Assembly: GCA_963664465.2 (NCBI GenBank)
Contig: CAXXSU010000016.1
Coordinates: forward strand, 62,001-126,000
Direction of reading: 5' to 3'
Length of the DNA: 64,000 bases
Source: CAVOAK01 sp963664465
Lineage (GTDB): Bacteria > Pseudomonadota > Alphaproteobacteria > UBA8366 > CAVOAK01
A program made the position numbers and the translations under genes. The notes under the pieces were generated by a model that was not told the DNA's origin, searched no databases, and worked only from the letters and a program-made list of their open reading frames with translations. Positions 25,674 to 35,221 of the stretch are shown here, piece by piece (the first letter of the stretch is position 1; every line of letters begins with the position of its first letter).

Positions 25674-26180
25674 ATGAAAACGCCCGCGCCGCTATCAGGC
25701 TACAGTGACGCGGTCGACTCGGAATGGGTCGACTACAACGGTCACATGAACGTTGCTTACTATGTGCTGGCGTTCGATCGTGCGACTGACTGTTTTTTCG
25801 ACCGATTCGGTTTGGCAGCGGACTATACCCGTCGGGGCGTTGGATCGGTCTTCGTCGTCGACATGAACGTAAGTTACCGGCAGGAGCTCCGGGAAGGAGA
25901 TGCGTTTGAGGTCGCGACGCAGCTCCTTGGGTTCGATGAGAAGCGCATTCATTTTTTCCATGAAATGTATCGGCTCGACCGTGTGTTGGTCGCGACAAAC
26001 GAAATTCTTGCGCTTCATGTGGATCTCAAGCGGCGACGTGCGGGGCCCATTCCAACGGGTGCTAAAACAAAACTCGCGGCGCTGAGTATGGAGCACCGTG
26101 AGCTCCCTCTGCCTGACGGAGTCGGACGAGTCATCGGATTGCCGAATAGCAACGCCATGCGTGTTTCGTCAGAGGGATGA
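25674..26180 (+). CDS. Acyl-CoA thioesterase, hotdog fold (4HBT-like)
   Basis: 168 residues from ATG 25674. It has the hotdog start VDSEWVDYNGHMNVAYYVLAFDRATD with the family Asp-Tyr-Asn-Gly-His-Met run, then VFVVDMNVSYRQELREGDAFEV and KRIHFFHEMYR. The DYNGHMN motif is shared with carnitine-linked betainyl-CoA thioesterases and the FcbC/YbgC group. The gene starts 25 bases after the methyltransferase fusion and is probably co-transcribed. Substrate not identifiable. It ends convergent with the HtrA-like gene, 9 bases apart. Confidence 0.83.
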   Translation: MKTPAPLSGYSDAVDSEWVDYNGHMNVAYYVLAFDRATDCFFDRFGLAADYTRRGVGSVFVVDMNVSYRQELREGDAFEVATQLLGFDEKRIHFFHEMYRLDRVLVATNEILALHVDLKRRRAGPIPTGAKTKLAALSMEHRELPLPDGVGRVIGLPNSNAMRVSSEG

Positions 26181-26189
26181 AGTGGTTAT

Positions 26190-27197
26190 TTAGTTCGATA
26201 CGCCGAGTTTGAGCCAATCGTATCGGTCGCCGGATTCGATATCGATGTCGACCAGCTCCGCATCGCTCGTAAAAACCTTGAGCGGCACACGAGTCCCAGG
26301 TCTTCCGACCGCCCAAACCGCGCGATAAAAGCCCACAAGATCGTTTACCGGCTTGCCCGCGACCCTGGCGATAATGTCGCCCGGCTTGACGCCGGCGCGC
26401 TCCGCCGGGCCACCGCTCGAAACACCATTCACAAATATGCGGCCCTGGTAATCGCTCGCGAACAATCCGAGCCAGGGGTTGCCTGGGCCAGCCGCGCGGC
26501 CGCGGTCTATGAGATCAGCGAGGATGTCTTTGAGAGCATTGATCGGCACAAACATGTTTCCGGGGCTTGGGGTGCCGGGATGGCCGGCGTCCTGGACCAT
26601 AAGCGAACCAACGCCAATCAGGTTGCCGGTTTGGTCAATGAGCGCCGCGCCCGCGTAATCGGAGAACGGCGGGATCGTGAAGATGGCCTCGTCCAGAAGA
26701 TACTCCCAGTATCCAGCGAACTCCCGTTGTGCCGCGATCCGCACCTGGACAGCGCTTCCGCCCCGACCAACCGCCAGGACGACGTCGCGCACATTGCTGG
26801 CGCTGGAGTCACCGAATTGAACGGGGTGTATGCCGAGCGGCTGCATCGCGCGAAGCAAGCCGAAGCCCGTGCCGTAGTCGTAGGCGACAAGCGATGCGGG
26901 CACGGTTCGGCCATGGTTGTCGGTGAGAGTAATGTCGCGCGCTTCTAAAATGAGATAGCCGATGGTCAGCACAAGGCCCGAAGAATCGATGACGATTCCA
27001 CTGCCTTGTCGTTTTGTACCCAGTGCAGCGGCCGTCCGCGCGGTCGCGGGGATCGTTGCATCGACCTGAATAACTGCGCTGAGGATATCGTCCGCCGACG
27101 GTGCGGAAAGTCCGGCATGGGGAATGGCGACGACAAGAAGGGCGCTCACCCACACTGCGATGAGGCGATTTGGGAGTGTTCGAGTTAACACAGTCAT
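26190..27197 (-). CDS. HtrA/DegP-like periplasmic protein with degenerate catalytic triad and PDZ domain
   Basis: About 335 residues from ATG 27197 (a GTG at 27203 is also possible). A signal peptide (VWVSALLVVAIPHAGLSA) precedes a trypsin-like domain and one PDZ domain (FVNGVSSGGPAERAGVKPGDII). The overall order matches HtrA, but all three catalytic positions differ: LTIGYLI has Tyr where HtrA has His, DYGTGFGLL has Gly for the Asp, and YAGAALI has Ala for the Ser of GNSGGP. It is thus a predicted pseudoprotease, possibly a peptide-binding adaptor or chaperone. It converges with the thioesterase gene and diverges from uvrD. Confidence 0.85.
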   Translation of the reverse strand: MTVLTRTLPNRLIAVWVSALLVVAIPHAGLSAPSADDILSAVIQVDATIPATARTAAALGTKRQGSGIVIDSSGLVLTIGYLILEARDITLTDNHGRTVPASLVAYDYGTGFGLLRAMQPLGIHPVQFGDSSASNVRDVVLAVGRGGSAVQVRIAAQREFAGYWEYLLDEAIFTIPPFSDYAGAALIDQTGNLIGVGSLMVQDAGHPGTPSPGNMFVPINALKDILADLIDRGRAAGPGNPWLGLFASDYQGRIFVNGVSSGGPAERAGVKPGDIIARVAGKPVNDLVGFYRAVWAVGRPGTRVPLKVFTSDAELVDIDIESGDRYDWLKLGVSN

Positions 27198-27338
27198 AAT
27201 CACATCGTCTCGGCCCGCATTGTTGCGGCAATCCCGATCATTGTCACGTTGATCCGAAACCGCGCGCAGAAAAGTGAACGGGTCGGAGAAACAGCTGCTG
27301 GCCCATGCTATAACGGTGCTGAATTCGGTTGATGGTCG

Positions 27339-29669
27339 GTGAGCGAAGCAGTGTCAGATGATCCACTGAAATTTGACGAGGCTGAATTGCCCCGTCCGCA
27401 GGGCCCAGCGCCGCCGTTACCGGCGACTGGTCCGGTGCATTCACAAAGCTACCTCGATGCCTTGAACGCGACACAGCGCGAAGCTGCGGAAGCGCTCGAC
27501 GGTCCGGTTCTGGTATTGGCAGGTGCCGGCACCGGCAAAACACGTGTCCTGACAACTCGCCTCGCTCATTTGCTCTTTTCGGGCCGGGCCAGACCGCACG
27601 AGATATTGGCCGTTACCTTTACGAACCGAGCGGCGCGCGCGATGCGAGAGCGGGTAGGAGCGCTGATAGGTTCGGCAAGCGAAGCTCTTTGGTTGGGCAC
27701 CTTTCACTCCTTAGCGGCGCGTATTCTGCGTCAACATGCGGAACTGGTGGGGCTCAAATCAAACTTTACAATTCTCGATACCGACGATCAGATTCGCCTA
27801 ATCAAACAGCTTATCGCGGCCGAGAATATCGATGACAAGAGATGGCCAGCTCGCGTCATTGCCGGCGTCATTCAGCGCTGGAAGGACAGAGGTCTGACGC
27901 CCGCCCGTGTGACCGCGGCCGACGCCGGCGAGTTGGCGAACGGTCGGGCGATCGAGATCTACACACAGTATCAAGAACGCCTCCGGACCCTGAACGCCGC
28001 GGATTTCGGCGACTTGCTACTCCATTGTTTGGAAATGTTCACGAGCAACGCGGACGTCGTTCAAAAATACCAACAGCGCTTTCGCTACATCCTGGTGGAC
28101 GAGTATCAGGACAGCAATGTCTCTCAGTATCTTTGGCTGCGTCTGTTGGCCCAGCACTATAAGAACATCTGCTGCGTCGGCGATGACGATCAATCGATCT
28201 ATGGTTGGCGCGGCGCGGAAGTCGGCAACATTCTGCGTTTCGAGAAAGATTTCCCTGGCGCCCGTGTTATTCGGCTCGAGCGCAATTATCGCTCAACCGG
28301 GCATATTCTTGCGGCGGCTTCGGGCCTGATCTCCCACAATGTGGGACGGCTTGGAAAAACATTATGGACGGAGGGAGATCAGGGAGATCAAATTTCAGTA
28401 CGCGGCATTTGGGATGGTGAGGCGGAAGCACGCTATATCGGCGAGGAGGTGGAGTCACTGCAACGCAATCAGCAATCACTTGACGAGATTGCGCTGTTGG
28501 TTCGCGCCGGATTTCAGACCCGCGAATTTGAAGAACGATTTATCACCCTTGGTATTCCCTATCGGGTAATCGGTGGCCCCCGATTCTACGAGCGGGAGGA
28601 GATTCGCGACGCCGTCGCCTATCTCAGGATCATCAACCAACCCGACGACGACCTCGCGCTGGAGCGCATCGTCAACAAACCGACCCGCGGTATCGGCAAA
28701 ACGACCCTTCAGGCGATTCATACATTGGCGCGCGCACTCAATATCCCGTTATTGGCCGCCGCCCGGCAACTCGTCGAAACAGATGATTTGAGACCGGTAA
28801 TGCGGCGCAGTCTTGCGGGATTCCTCCAAGATGTCGCGCGTTGGTGGAAACTGGCGGAGTCGACGCCGCACACCGAGCTTGTGCAGATCGTGCTTGACGA
28901 ATCGGGTTACACCGAAATGTGGAAGACGTCGAACAGGCCGGAAGCGCCTGGCAAGCTTGAGAATTTGAAGGAACTTGTTACCGCCATGGAGGATTTTGAA
29001 AATCTCGGCGGCTTTCTCGAGCACATCAGTTTGGTGATGGAGAATGACGGTCAATCGGATACCGAAATGGTCAATTTGATCACGCTTCACAGCGCCAAGG
29101 GTCTTGAATTCGACACCGTCTTTCTTCCAGGTTGGGAGGAAGGTCTGTTTCCGCATCAGCGCGCGATGGATGAGGGCGGTGGTGCCGGCTTGGAGGAGGA
29201 ACGTCGACTTGCCTATGTCGGTATTACGCGGGCGCGCAAGCAGGTGTTTATCAGTTTCGCCGCCAACAGGCGTATTTACAATCAATGGCAAAGCGCCATC
29301 CCCTCTCGTTTCGTCGATGAACTGCCGGCTGAAAATATCGAATATGAGAGCGCTGCTGGGCTATACGGCAGTGGCGGATACGGTGATGCAGGTGGACGAT
29401 CGGGTGTCGACACGCACGATGTTGCCTCGCCTCGTGGCGGCGGGCCGGGCTGGCGACGACTGCGTCAGAATGGGCCGGGTGCGTCGCTGAACGAGAGTTC
29501 TGTTGAAATATATGACGGTAGTGGTGCTGGTTTCAGCATCAGCGAGCGTTGCTTCCACCAAAAGTTCGGGATGGGAACCATCGCGCAAGTCGACGGTGAC
29601 AAGCTGACGATCGATTTCGACAAAGCCGGCAAGAAGCGAGTTGTCGCTGCGTTCGTTTCCAAACCGTGA
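27339..29669 (+). CDS. uvrD: UvrD/PcrA superfamily 1 DNA helicase
   Basis: 776 residues from a GTG at 27339. Unwinds DNA 3' to 5' in nucleotide-excision and mismatch repair. Helicase motifs appear in order: Q-motif LNATQREA, I AGAGTGKTRVL, Ia AVTFTNRAARAMRERV, II LVDEYQDSN, III GDDDQSIYGWRGA, IV RLERNYRS, V VNLITLHSAKGLEFD, VI AYVGITRARK. The C-terminal part has a glycine/serine-rich linker and the RCFHQKFGMGTIAQVDGDKL segment. That tail matches the RNA-polymerase-binding Tudor-like end of this family. It overlaps prmA by 4 bases (GTGA). Confidence 0.95.
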   Translation: MSEAVSDDPLKFDEAELPRPQGPAPPLPATGPVHSQSYLDALNATQREAAEALDGPVLVLAGAGTGKTRVLTTRLAHLLFSGRARPHEILAVTFTNRAARAMRERVGALIGSASEALWLGTFHSLAARILRQHAELVGLKSNFTILDTDDQIRLIKQLIAAENIDDKRWPARVIAGVIQRWKDRGLTPARVTAADAGELANGRAIEIYTQYQERLRTLNAADFGDLLLHCLEMFTSNADVVQKYQQRFRYILVDEYQDSNVSQYLWLRLLAQHYKNICCVGDDDQSIYGWRGAEVGNILRFEKDFPGARVIRLERNYRSTGHILAAASGLISHNVGRLGKTLWTEGDQGDQISVRGIWDGEAEARYIGEEVESLQRNQQSLDEIALLVRAGFQTREFEERFITLGIPYRVIGGPRFYEREEIRDAVAYLRIINQPDDDLALERIVNKPTRGIGKTTLQAIHTLARALNIPLLAAARQLVETDDLRPVMRRSLAGFLQDVARWWKLAESTPHTELVQIVLDESGYTEMWKTSNRPEAPGKLENLKELVTAMEDFENLGGFLEHISLVMENDGQSDTEMVNLITLHSAKGLEFDTVFLPGWEEGLFPHQRAMDEGGGAGLEEERRLAYVGITRARKQVFISFAANRRIYNQWQSAIPSRFVDELPAENIEYESAAGLYGSGGYGDAGGRSGVDTHDVASPRGGGPGWRRLRQNGPGASLNESSVEIYDGSGAGFSISERCFHQKFGMGTIAQVDGDKLTIDFDKAGKKRVVAAFVSKP

Positions 29670-30556
29670 GAGCTGAAACAAGTTCGGCAGCGGGTTGGCA
29701 GATCGCTCTGTCGGTCCCAGTTCGTGCCGTCGACGCGTTCGTGCAGGCGCTCGAACCGCTTTGCTATGCGACAGCGACCTTTGTCGAAGACGAAGCGACA
29801 GACCTTTGGCGGCTTACGGCCTATACCGTTGGACCGCCGCCGGCGGACGAGCTTGTGGCGGCGGTGGCGATCGCCGCTGCGCGTGCTGAGATCGTCGAGC
29901 CAACGGTCAAGTGCCTGCCGCTGGCAGAAACGGATTGGGTCTCAGTGTCGCGAGGTGCCAGCCAACCCATTTCGGTTGGACGCTATTTCATTCGGCCCTC
30001 GCATTTCGCGGAGCCCTCGCCACCGGGTGCGATCGTATTGACGATCGACGGCGGGACCGCATTCGGTTCCGGCGATCACGGGACGACACAAGGCTGCCTC
30101 GCGGCTCTCGATCAATTAGCCGGTGAACGAAGCATCGATCATCCACTCGATCTTGGCTGCGGGTCGGGTGTTCTCTCTTTGGCAATGGCGCGGACCTGGC
30201 GCCATGCAGTAACCGCGGCAGACATCGAACCGGAAGCGGTCCGCGTGACGCGCGAAAATGCCAGCATCAACGGCTTGTCAGACCTTGTCGACGTGCACTG
30301 TACGTCGGGGATAGCGGCGGCCGTTAAGGATGCCGCACCTTTCGATCTGATTGTCGCCAACATCCTGCTCAAACCGCTTGTCGAAATGGCGGGTGATATC
30401 GCCCAACATCTCACGCCTGATGGCGTTGCCGTTGTGTCCGGAATATTGAGCGATCAGGAAAAGGCGCTGCGTGCGGCCTATAAGGAGGCGGGCCTTGATT
30501 TTGTCCACCGGATAGCGATGGATGGGTGGCACACGCTCATCTTGGCTAGAGCATAG
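29666..30556 (+). CDS. prmA: Ribosomal protein L11 methyltransferase
   Basis: 296 residues from GTG 29666, whose GTGA overlaps the uvrD stop. Trimethylates L11 on the ribosome. The N-terminal substrate-binding domain is followed by the SAM-binding domain with FGSGDHGTTQGCL, PLDLGCGSGVLSLAMAR, AADIEPEAVRVTREN and FDLIVANILLKPL. FGSGDHGTT is diagnostic for PrmA. Coupling to uvrD by overlap suggests translational linkage. Length is normal for the family. Confidence 0.93.
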   Translation: MRAETSSAAGWQIALSVPVRAVDAFVQALEPLCYATATFVEDEATDLWRLTAYTVGPPPADELVAAVAIAAARAEIVEPTVKCLPLAETDWVSVSRGASQPISVGRYFIRPSHFAEPSPPGAIVLTIDGGTAFGSGDHGTTQGCLAALDQLAGERSIDHPLDLGCGSGVLSLAMARTWRHAVTAADIEPEAVRVTRENASINGLSDLVDVHCTSGIAAAVKDAAPFDLIVANILLKPLVEMAGDIAQHLTPDGVAVVSGILSDQEKALRAAYKEAGLDFVHRIAMDGWHTLILARA

Positions 30557-30591
30557 CGTGCGCCACCTATATTCGGTTCTTTAGCGCAGTT

Positions 30592-30840
30592 TTAGTAGCG
30601 CCCGGTATCTTGAAGATCAAACTTGTTGCGAGACTCAAATGTGCGCTTGAACGAGACCGTGTTCAGATCGCCACGGGTAAGGCCGATATCGTCCAGCATG
30701 TGACGATCGAGGTTAGCCAGCTCGTTTAGCGTCACGTGGCGCTCGTATCTGTCAGCGATAACGCGAATCATACGAGCAAACCAACCGGCCAAACGGCCGA
30801 GATTAAATCCTGAGTGGTGAACTGCAGTTGTGTGGTTCAT
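30592..30840 (-). CDS. DUF1127 (YjiS-like) small protein
   Basis: 82 residues. The C-terminal half carries the family pattern: TLNELANLDRHMLDDIGLTRGDL after an N-terminal helix with RLAGWFARMIRVIADRYERH. These small arginine-rich proteins are common in alphaproteobacteria and have been linked to RNA binding. It ends 35 bases from prmA, convergent. A second member is at 15162-15389. Role here unknown. Confidence 0.82.
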   Translation of the reverse strand: MNHTTAVHHSGFNLGRLAGWFARMIRVIADRYERHVTLNELANLDRHMLDDIGLTRGDLNTVSFKRTFESRNKFDLQDTGRY

Positions 30841-31053
30841 GGTTCATACTCTTCTTGCTTTTGGGACGCGGCAACTGGTCAATAGCCATGCCGTTGGAGT
30901 GAATGTGGTATCGTTGTGGGCTTAGGATAAGTTCAATTATTGCAATGCTGTAATGCTAAAACTGCATAGTCGTGGGCGGCTGGAACCGGCAAACACCTTG
31001 CCGAATGGCAGTGCGGTCCCTAGCTTCATCCTATCCAGAGCGGCGGCAAGGAT

Positions 31054-33087
31054 ATGGTTCAGACTGCTTCCCAATATGAGGGCGACGAGGCTCTACTCAC
31101 GCGCTTGCGACAGGCTGGCGCAGCGCTTGACCTGGATCAGCTGCAAGCGTTCGTTGAGGGCATTGTCGTGGCACCGGCTCCGATTGATAGTGACGCTTGG
31201 CTCGCCTTGCTGGCAGTAAGCGACGATGGGCCGCTCAACGATCAGCTTCATCTCTTTAAGGAGCGGGTGAGAGAAAGCTACAGCCCGGGATTCAGCGTCG
31301 GTCCGGCACCCCTCGAGCGCATCGCCAAACTTCGCGATGAACTGGTCGCGCGTGGACTAGACGGCTTCATCGTCCCACGCACCGACGAACATCAAGGTGA
31401 GTATGTGCCTGAACATGCCGAGCGCTTGCGTTGGCTTACGGGATTTTCCGGTTCGGCTGGCGTCGCCGTTATTCTCACAGAAAAGGCGGCGATATTTGTC
31501 GATGGCCGATATACGCTGCAAGTCCTCGATCAAGTCGAAGTTTCGCTCATCGAGCCGGTCGGTATTGCCGATAATTCGCCAGCAAACTGGACCGGTACGA
31601 ACCAACCCAAGGGCGCGAAGATCGGATACGATCCGTGGTTGCTGACCGATTCAGCGGTCGAGACCTATCGAAAAAGTATTGAAGAGGCAGGCGGTGAATT
31701 GGTTGCGGTTGCCGACAACCCGATAGACAGGATTTGGACCTCGCAGCCCTCGGCACCGATCGCCCCTGTTGTCCCCCACGATCTGGCGTATGCGGGACAA
31801 AGTTCTGCCGAAAAGCGCCAACTCGTCGCACAGTCGCTGAGCGATGATGGTATCGACGCAGCGGTTTTGACGCTGCCGGACTCAATCGCCTGGCTCCTCA
31901 ATATCCGTGGGGGCGATGTGGCACACACGCCGCTTCCGCTGTCGTTCGCTCTGCTCTCGAAGAGCGGAGATGTCGACTTGTTTATCGATCCGCGCAAGCT
32001 CGCCCCAGACAGTGCCGAGTATTTTGGAAATGGTGTGTCGGTGCGCGCGTCCGAAGAATTTTCGGATGCGTTGGCTGCACTTGCAAAGGTGGGTGCTGTG
32101 GTGCGGGCCGATCCTCGGAGCGCGGCAGCGCTGGTTTTTGAGAAGCTCGAAGGTGCGAATATTGTGCGCGGTGCCGACCCCTGCGTTATGCCGAAAGCGT
32201 GCAAGAACAGCGTCGAGATCGACGGTGCGCGGGCCGCGCATAAGCGCGATGGCCGGGCGCTCACAAGATTTCTTGCCTGGTTCGCTGGCGAGGCGCCGAA
32301 CGGCAGCCTAACGGAATTGGAAGCGGCCGAGCAACTTCGTGCCTATCGTTTCGAGAATGAACTAATCCGCGATTTGAGCTTCAAAACCATATCGGGCGCC
32401 GGTGCCAATGGCGCGATCATCCATTACAGCGTGACCGAAGAAACAAACCGCCCTATCGAGTCGGGAGAGCTCTATCTCGTGGATTCCGGCGCACAGTATC
32501 TCGATGGAACGACTGACGTGACCCGCACGCTTGCAGTGGGCGAGCCAAGTGCAGAAATGCGTGATCGATTTACCCGCGTCCTCAAGGGGCATATTGCCTT
32601 AGCCATGGCGCAGTTTCCAGAAGGTACGACTGGCGCACAACTCGACACTTTAGCGCGAATGCCATTGTGGCGCGCCGGTTTGGATTTCGACCACGGGACG
32701 GGGCATGGCGTGGGGTCCTACCTTGGCGTCCACGAAGGACCGCACGGAATTAGTAAACGTAGCAGTACGGTTGGTCTCAAGCCTGGAATGATCGTCTCCA
32801 ATGAGCCCGGTTACTACAAGACTGACGGCTTCGGAATTCGTATCGAAAATCTGGTAACCGTCGTTCGCAGCGACAAGTCCGATGGTTCCGAGCGAGCCAC
32901 GCTTGAGTTCGAAACGCTGACCTTGGCACCAATAGACTTGAACCTAGTCGATCCATCATTGATGACGTCGGAAGAGGCAGATTGGTTAAACGCCTATCAC
33001 GCCCGTGTGCTGAAAACACATCGCAACAATGTCGATGCGGCGACCGCGACCTGGCTCGAACGCGCGACGCGTCCGGTGCAACTCTGA
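31054..33087 (+). CDS. Aminopeptidase P (M24B, Xaa-Pro aminopeptidase) with N-terminal extension
   Basis: 677 residues from ATG 31054 (GGCAAGGAT upstream). Removes N-terminal residues preceding proline, using two manganese-type ions. The creatinase-like N-domain (RIAKLRDELVARGLDGFIVP) is followed by the pita-bread domain with metal ligands: the Asp pair in LVDSGAQYLDGTTDVTRTL, the His in FDHGTGHGVGSYLG, and the two Glu in SNEPGYY and FGIRIENLV. Family members are usually about 600 residues. The first 85 are extra: residues 20-70 (LDLDQLQAFVEGIVVAPAPI ...) resemble the UPF0149/YecA-type helices. In E. coli ygfB of that family lies next to pepP. Convergent with ligA by 25 bases. Confidence 0.9.
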   Translation: MVQTASQYEGDEALLTRLRQAGAALDLDQLQAFVEGIVVAPAPIDSDAWLALLAVSDDGPLNDQLHLFKERVRESYSPGFSVGPAPLERIAKLRDELVARGLDGFIVPRTDEHQGEYVPEHAERLRWLTGFSGSAGVAVILTEKAAIFVDGRYTLQVLDQVEVSLIEPVGIADNSPANWTGTNQPKGAKIGYDPWLLTDSAVETYRKSIEEAGGELVAVADNPIDRIWTSQPSAPIAPVVPHDLAYAGQSSAEKRQLVAQSLSDDGIDAAVLTLPDSIAWLLNIRGGDVAHTPLPLSFALLSKSGDVDLFIDPRKLAPDSAEYFGNGVSVRASEEFSDALAALAKVGAVVRADPRSAAALVFEKLEGANIVRGADPCVMPKACKNSVEIDGARAAHKRDGRALTRFLAWFAGEAPNGSLTELEAAEQLRAYRFENELIRDLSFKTISGAGANGAIIHYSVTEETNRPIESGELYLVDSGAQYLDGTTDVTRTLAVGEPSAEMRDRFTRVLKGHIALAMAQFPEGTTGAQLDTLARMPLWRAGLDFDHGTGHGVGSYLGVHEGPHGISKRSSTVGLKPGMIVSNEPGYYKTDGFGIRIENLVTVVRSDKSDGSERATLEFETLTLAPIDLNLVDPSLMTSEEADWLNAYHARVLKTHRNNVDAATATWLERATRPVQL

Positions 33088-33112
33088 ACGCATTCCTGGT
33101 GAATCGCGTAGA

Positions 33113-35221
33113 CTAGTCGCCGATCAGGTCACGCCAGTCGTCTTCCTCAAGTACTGTAACACCAAGCTCTTCGGCCTTCTTTGCCTTCGAACCGGCGTCC
33201 GCGCCGACGACGACGTAATCGGTCTTTTTCGACACGGACCCGGCGACTTTGGCGCCCAATGCCTCGGCCCGAGCCTTGGCCTCGCTGCGCGTCATGGTGC
33301 CAAGCGTGCCTGTAAAGACGACGGTTTTGCCACTGACCGCCGACTCGGTTGCCCTCACCGCAGCAACCTGTTCGACGATCAGCACCGACGCCAAATCGTC
33401 CAATACGTCCCGGTTATGAGGTTCCGTACAGAACGCGATGATATCCTCGGCGACCAGCGGACCAATGCCATCGATGTTGACGAGGTCCTGATATGCAGCA
33501 CTCTCATGGTCGCTCGCTTCGGCCATCGCATCGCGCCACGCAGCAAGCGATCCATAGTTGCGCGCCAGGAGCCGTGCGGTGGCCTGTCCCACCTGGCGGA
33601 TTCCCAGAGCATAGATCAAACGGTCGAGCGGAATGGTTCGACGCGATTCGATTGCGGCAAAGAGATTGGCGATCGATTTCTCGCCCCAGCCTTCACGTTC
33701 GCTGAAGGCCGTTTCCTCCGTTGAAAGTCGGAAGATATCTCCCGGCGTCGCTAGCAGCTTTTCGTCCCAGAATGTTTCGATGTGTTTGCCACCGAGACCA
33801 TCGATATCAAAAGCGTTGCGGCTGACGAAATGCTTGAGCCGTTCGACCGCCTGCGCAGGGCAAATCAGGCCGCCGGTGCATCGCCGCACGACCTCTCCTT
33901 CTTCACGCATTGCGAGGCTTCCGCACTCTGGGCATTGATCCGGAAACACATAGGGCTTGCTATCTTTGCTGCGGCGTTCGGCGAGCACCGAGACAACTTG
34001 GGGAATTACGTCGCCCGCGCGTTGGACGACAACATGATCGCCAACGCGAATATCCTTGCGTGCCAGCTCATCCTCATTGTGCAAGGTGGCTCGAGAGACG
34101 ACGACGCCGCCAACCGTCACTGGCTCAAGTTCGGCGACCGGTGTCAACGCCCCGGTTCGGCCAACCTGGATCGAGATGTCTCTAAGGATTGTCTGAGCCT
34201 GCTCGGCAGGAAACTTGCGCGCAATCGCCCAGCGCGGCGCACGGCTGACCATTCCCAGTCGGTCCTGCCAGTCGACGCGATTCACTTTGTAGACCACGCC
34301 ATCAATATCGTAGGGCAGGGTAGCGCGCTGGTCGGCAATCGTGGCGTATAAATCCAGCATATCTTCAAGCGAACGGCACAACCGGGAGAGGGGATTGACC
34401 TCAAATCCCCATCGCTTTGCGGCCTTTAGAAACTCCCAATGAGTAGCCCACCGCAGATTTGCACCCTTGCTTGGAGCACTGACCTCGGCCCAGGTGTATG
34501 CGAAGAAGCGCAACGGCCGTGCGGCGGTGATTGTCGGATCAATTTGGCGCAGTGAGCCAGCGGCCGAGTTGCGTGGATTGGCAAAGATCTTTTCACCGGC
34601 CTCCTCCTGCCGCTTGTTGAGCGCGAAGAAGTCCGGTTTGGTTATGTAAACCTCGCCACGAATCTCGACGATGTCGGGCGCTTTCTTGCCAAGATCCTTT
34701 GGTATGTCGTCGATGGTCTGGAGGTTTCGCGTGATGTCCTCGCCGACAGCGCCGTCGCCACGCGTGGCACCGAGCACAAATTGGCCATGCTCGTATCGCA
34801 AGGACGCAGAAACGCCGTCGATTTTCGGTTCGCCGACGGCTTCGGTGACAGTATTCGATTCGAGGCCAAGAAAACGGCTTAGGCGCAACAAAAATTCTTC
34901 GACGTCGGCGTCATCAAAGGCATTGGCGAGCGATAGCATCGGCCGGGAATGGGTGACTTTTGCGAAACCCGTCGATGGGGCCGCGCCGACGCGCATGCTT
35001 GGGCTATCGGCCTGGCCTAGATGCGGGAAGGCCAACTCGATCGCGGAATTGCTCTGGCGCAATGCGTCGTAGTCGGCATCGCTGATCTCGGGACTCGCCT
35101 GCTGGTAGTAAAGTGCGTCGTGACGGGCAATCTCTTTCGCCAGCCGCGTGAGCTCAGTTTTTGCTTGCTGCTCCGTCAACTCTGAGGCCGGAACGGAACG
35201 CGAGGCCTTTCGCGAAGTCAT
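33113..35221 (-). CDS. ligA: NAD-dependent DNA ligase
   Basis: 702 residues; seals nicks using NAD. Domains in order: Ia with HDALYYQQASPEISDADYD, adenylation domain with the catalytic Lys133 in EPKIDGVSASLRYE, OB fold, the Cys4 zinc finger (CPECGSLAMREEG ... CTGGLICPAQAVERLKHF), helix-hairpin-helix repeats, and a C-terminal BRCT domain (SGKTVVFTGTLGTMTRSEAK). The start overlaps the recN stop by 4 bases (ATGA), so it is the last gene of the long operon. Length and domain order are normal. Confidence 0.96.
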   Translation of the reverse strand: MTSRKASRSVPASELTEQQAKTELTRLAKEIARHDALYYQQASPEISDADYDALRQSNSAIELAFPHLGQADSPSMRVGAAPSTGFAKVTHSRPMLSLANAFDDADVEEFLLRLSRFLGLESNTVTEAVGEPKIDGVSASLRYEHGQFVLGATRGDGAVGEDITRNLQTIDDIPKDLGKKAPDIVEIRGEVYITKPDFFALNKRQEEAGEKIFANPRNSAAGSLRQIDPTITAARPLRFFAYTWAEVSAPSKGANLRWATHWEFLKAAKRWGFEVNPLSRLCRSLEDMLDLYATIADQRATLPYDIDGVVYKVNRVDWQDRLGMVSRAPRWAIARKFPAEQAQTILRDISIQVGRTGALTPVAELEPVTVGGVVVSRATLHNEDELARKDIRVGDHVVVQRAGDVIPQVVSVLAERRSKDSKPYVFPDQCPECGSLAMREEGEVVRRCTGGLICPAQAVERLKHFVSRNAFDIDGLGGKHIETFWDEKLLATPGDIFRLSTEETAFSEREGWGEKSIANLFAAIESRRTIPLDRLIYALGIRQVGQATARLLARNYGSLAAWRDAMAEASDHESAAYQDLVNIDGIGPLVAEDIIAFCTEPHNRDVLDDLASVLIVEQVAAVRATESAVSGKTVVFTGTLGTMTRSEAKARAEALGAKVAGSVSKKTDYVVVGADAGSKAKKAEELGVTVLEEDDWRDLIGD

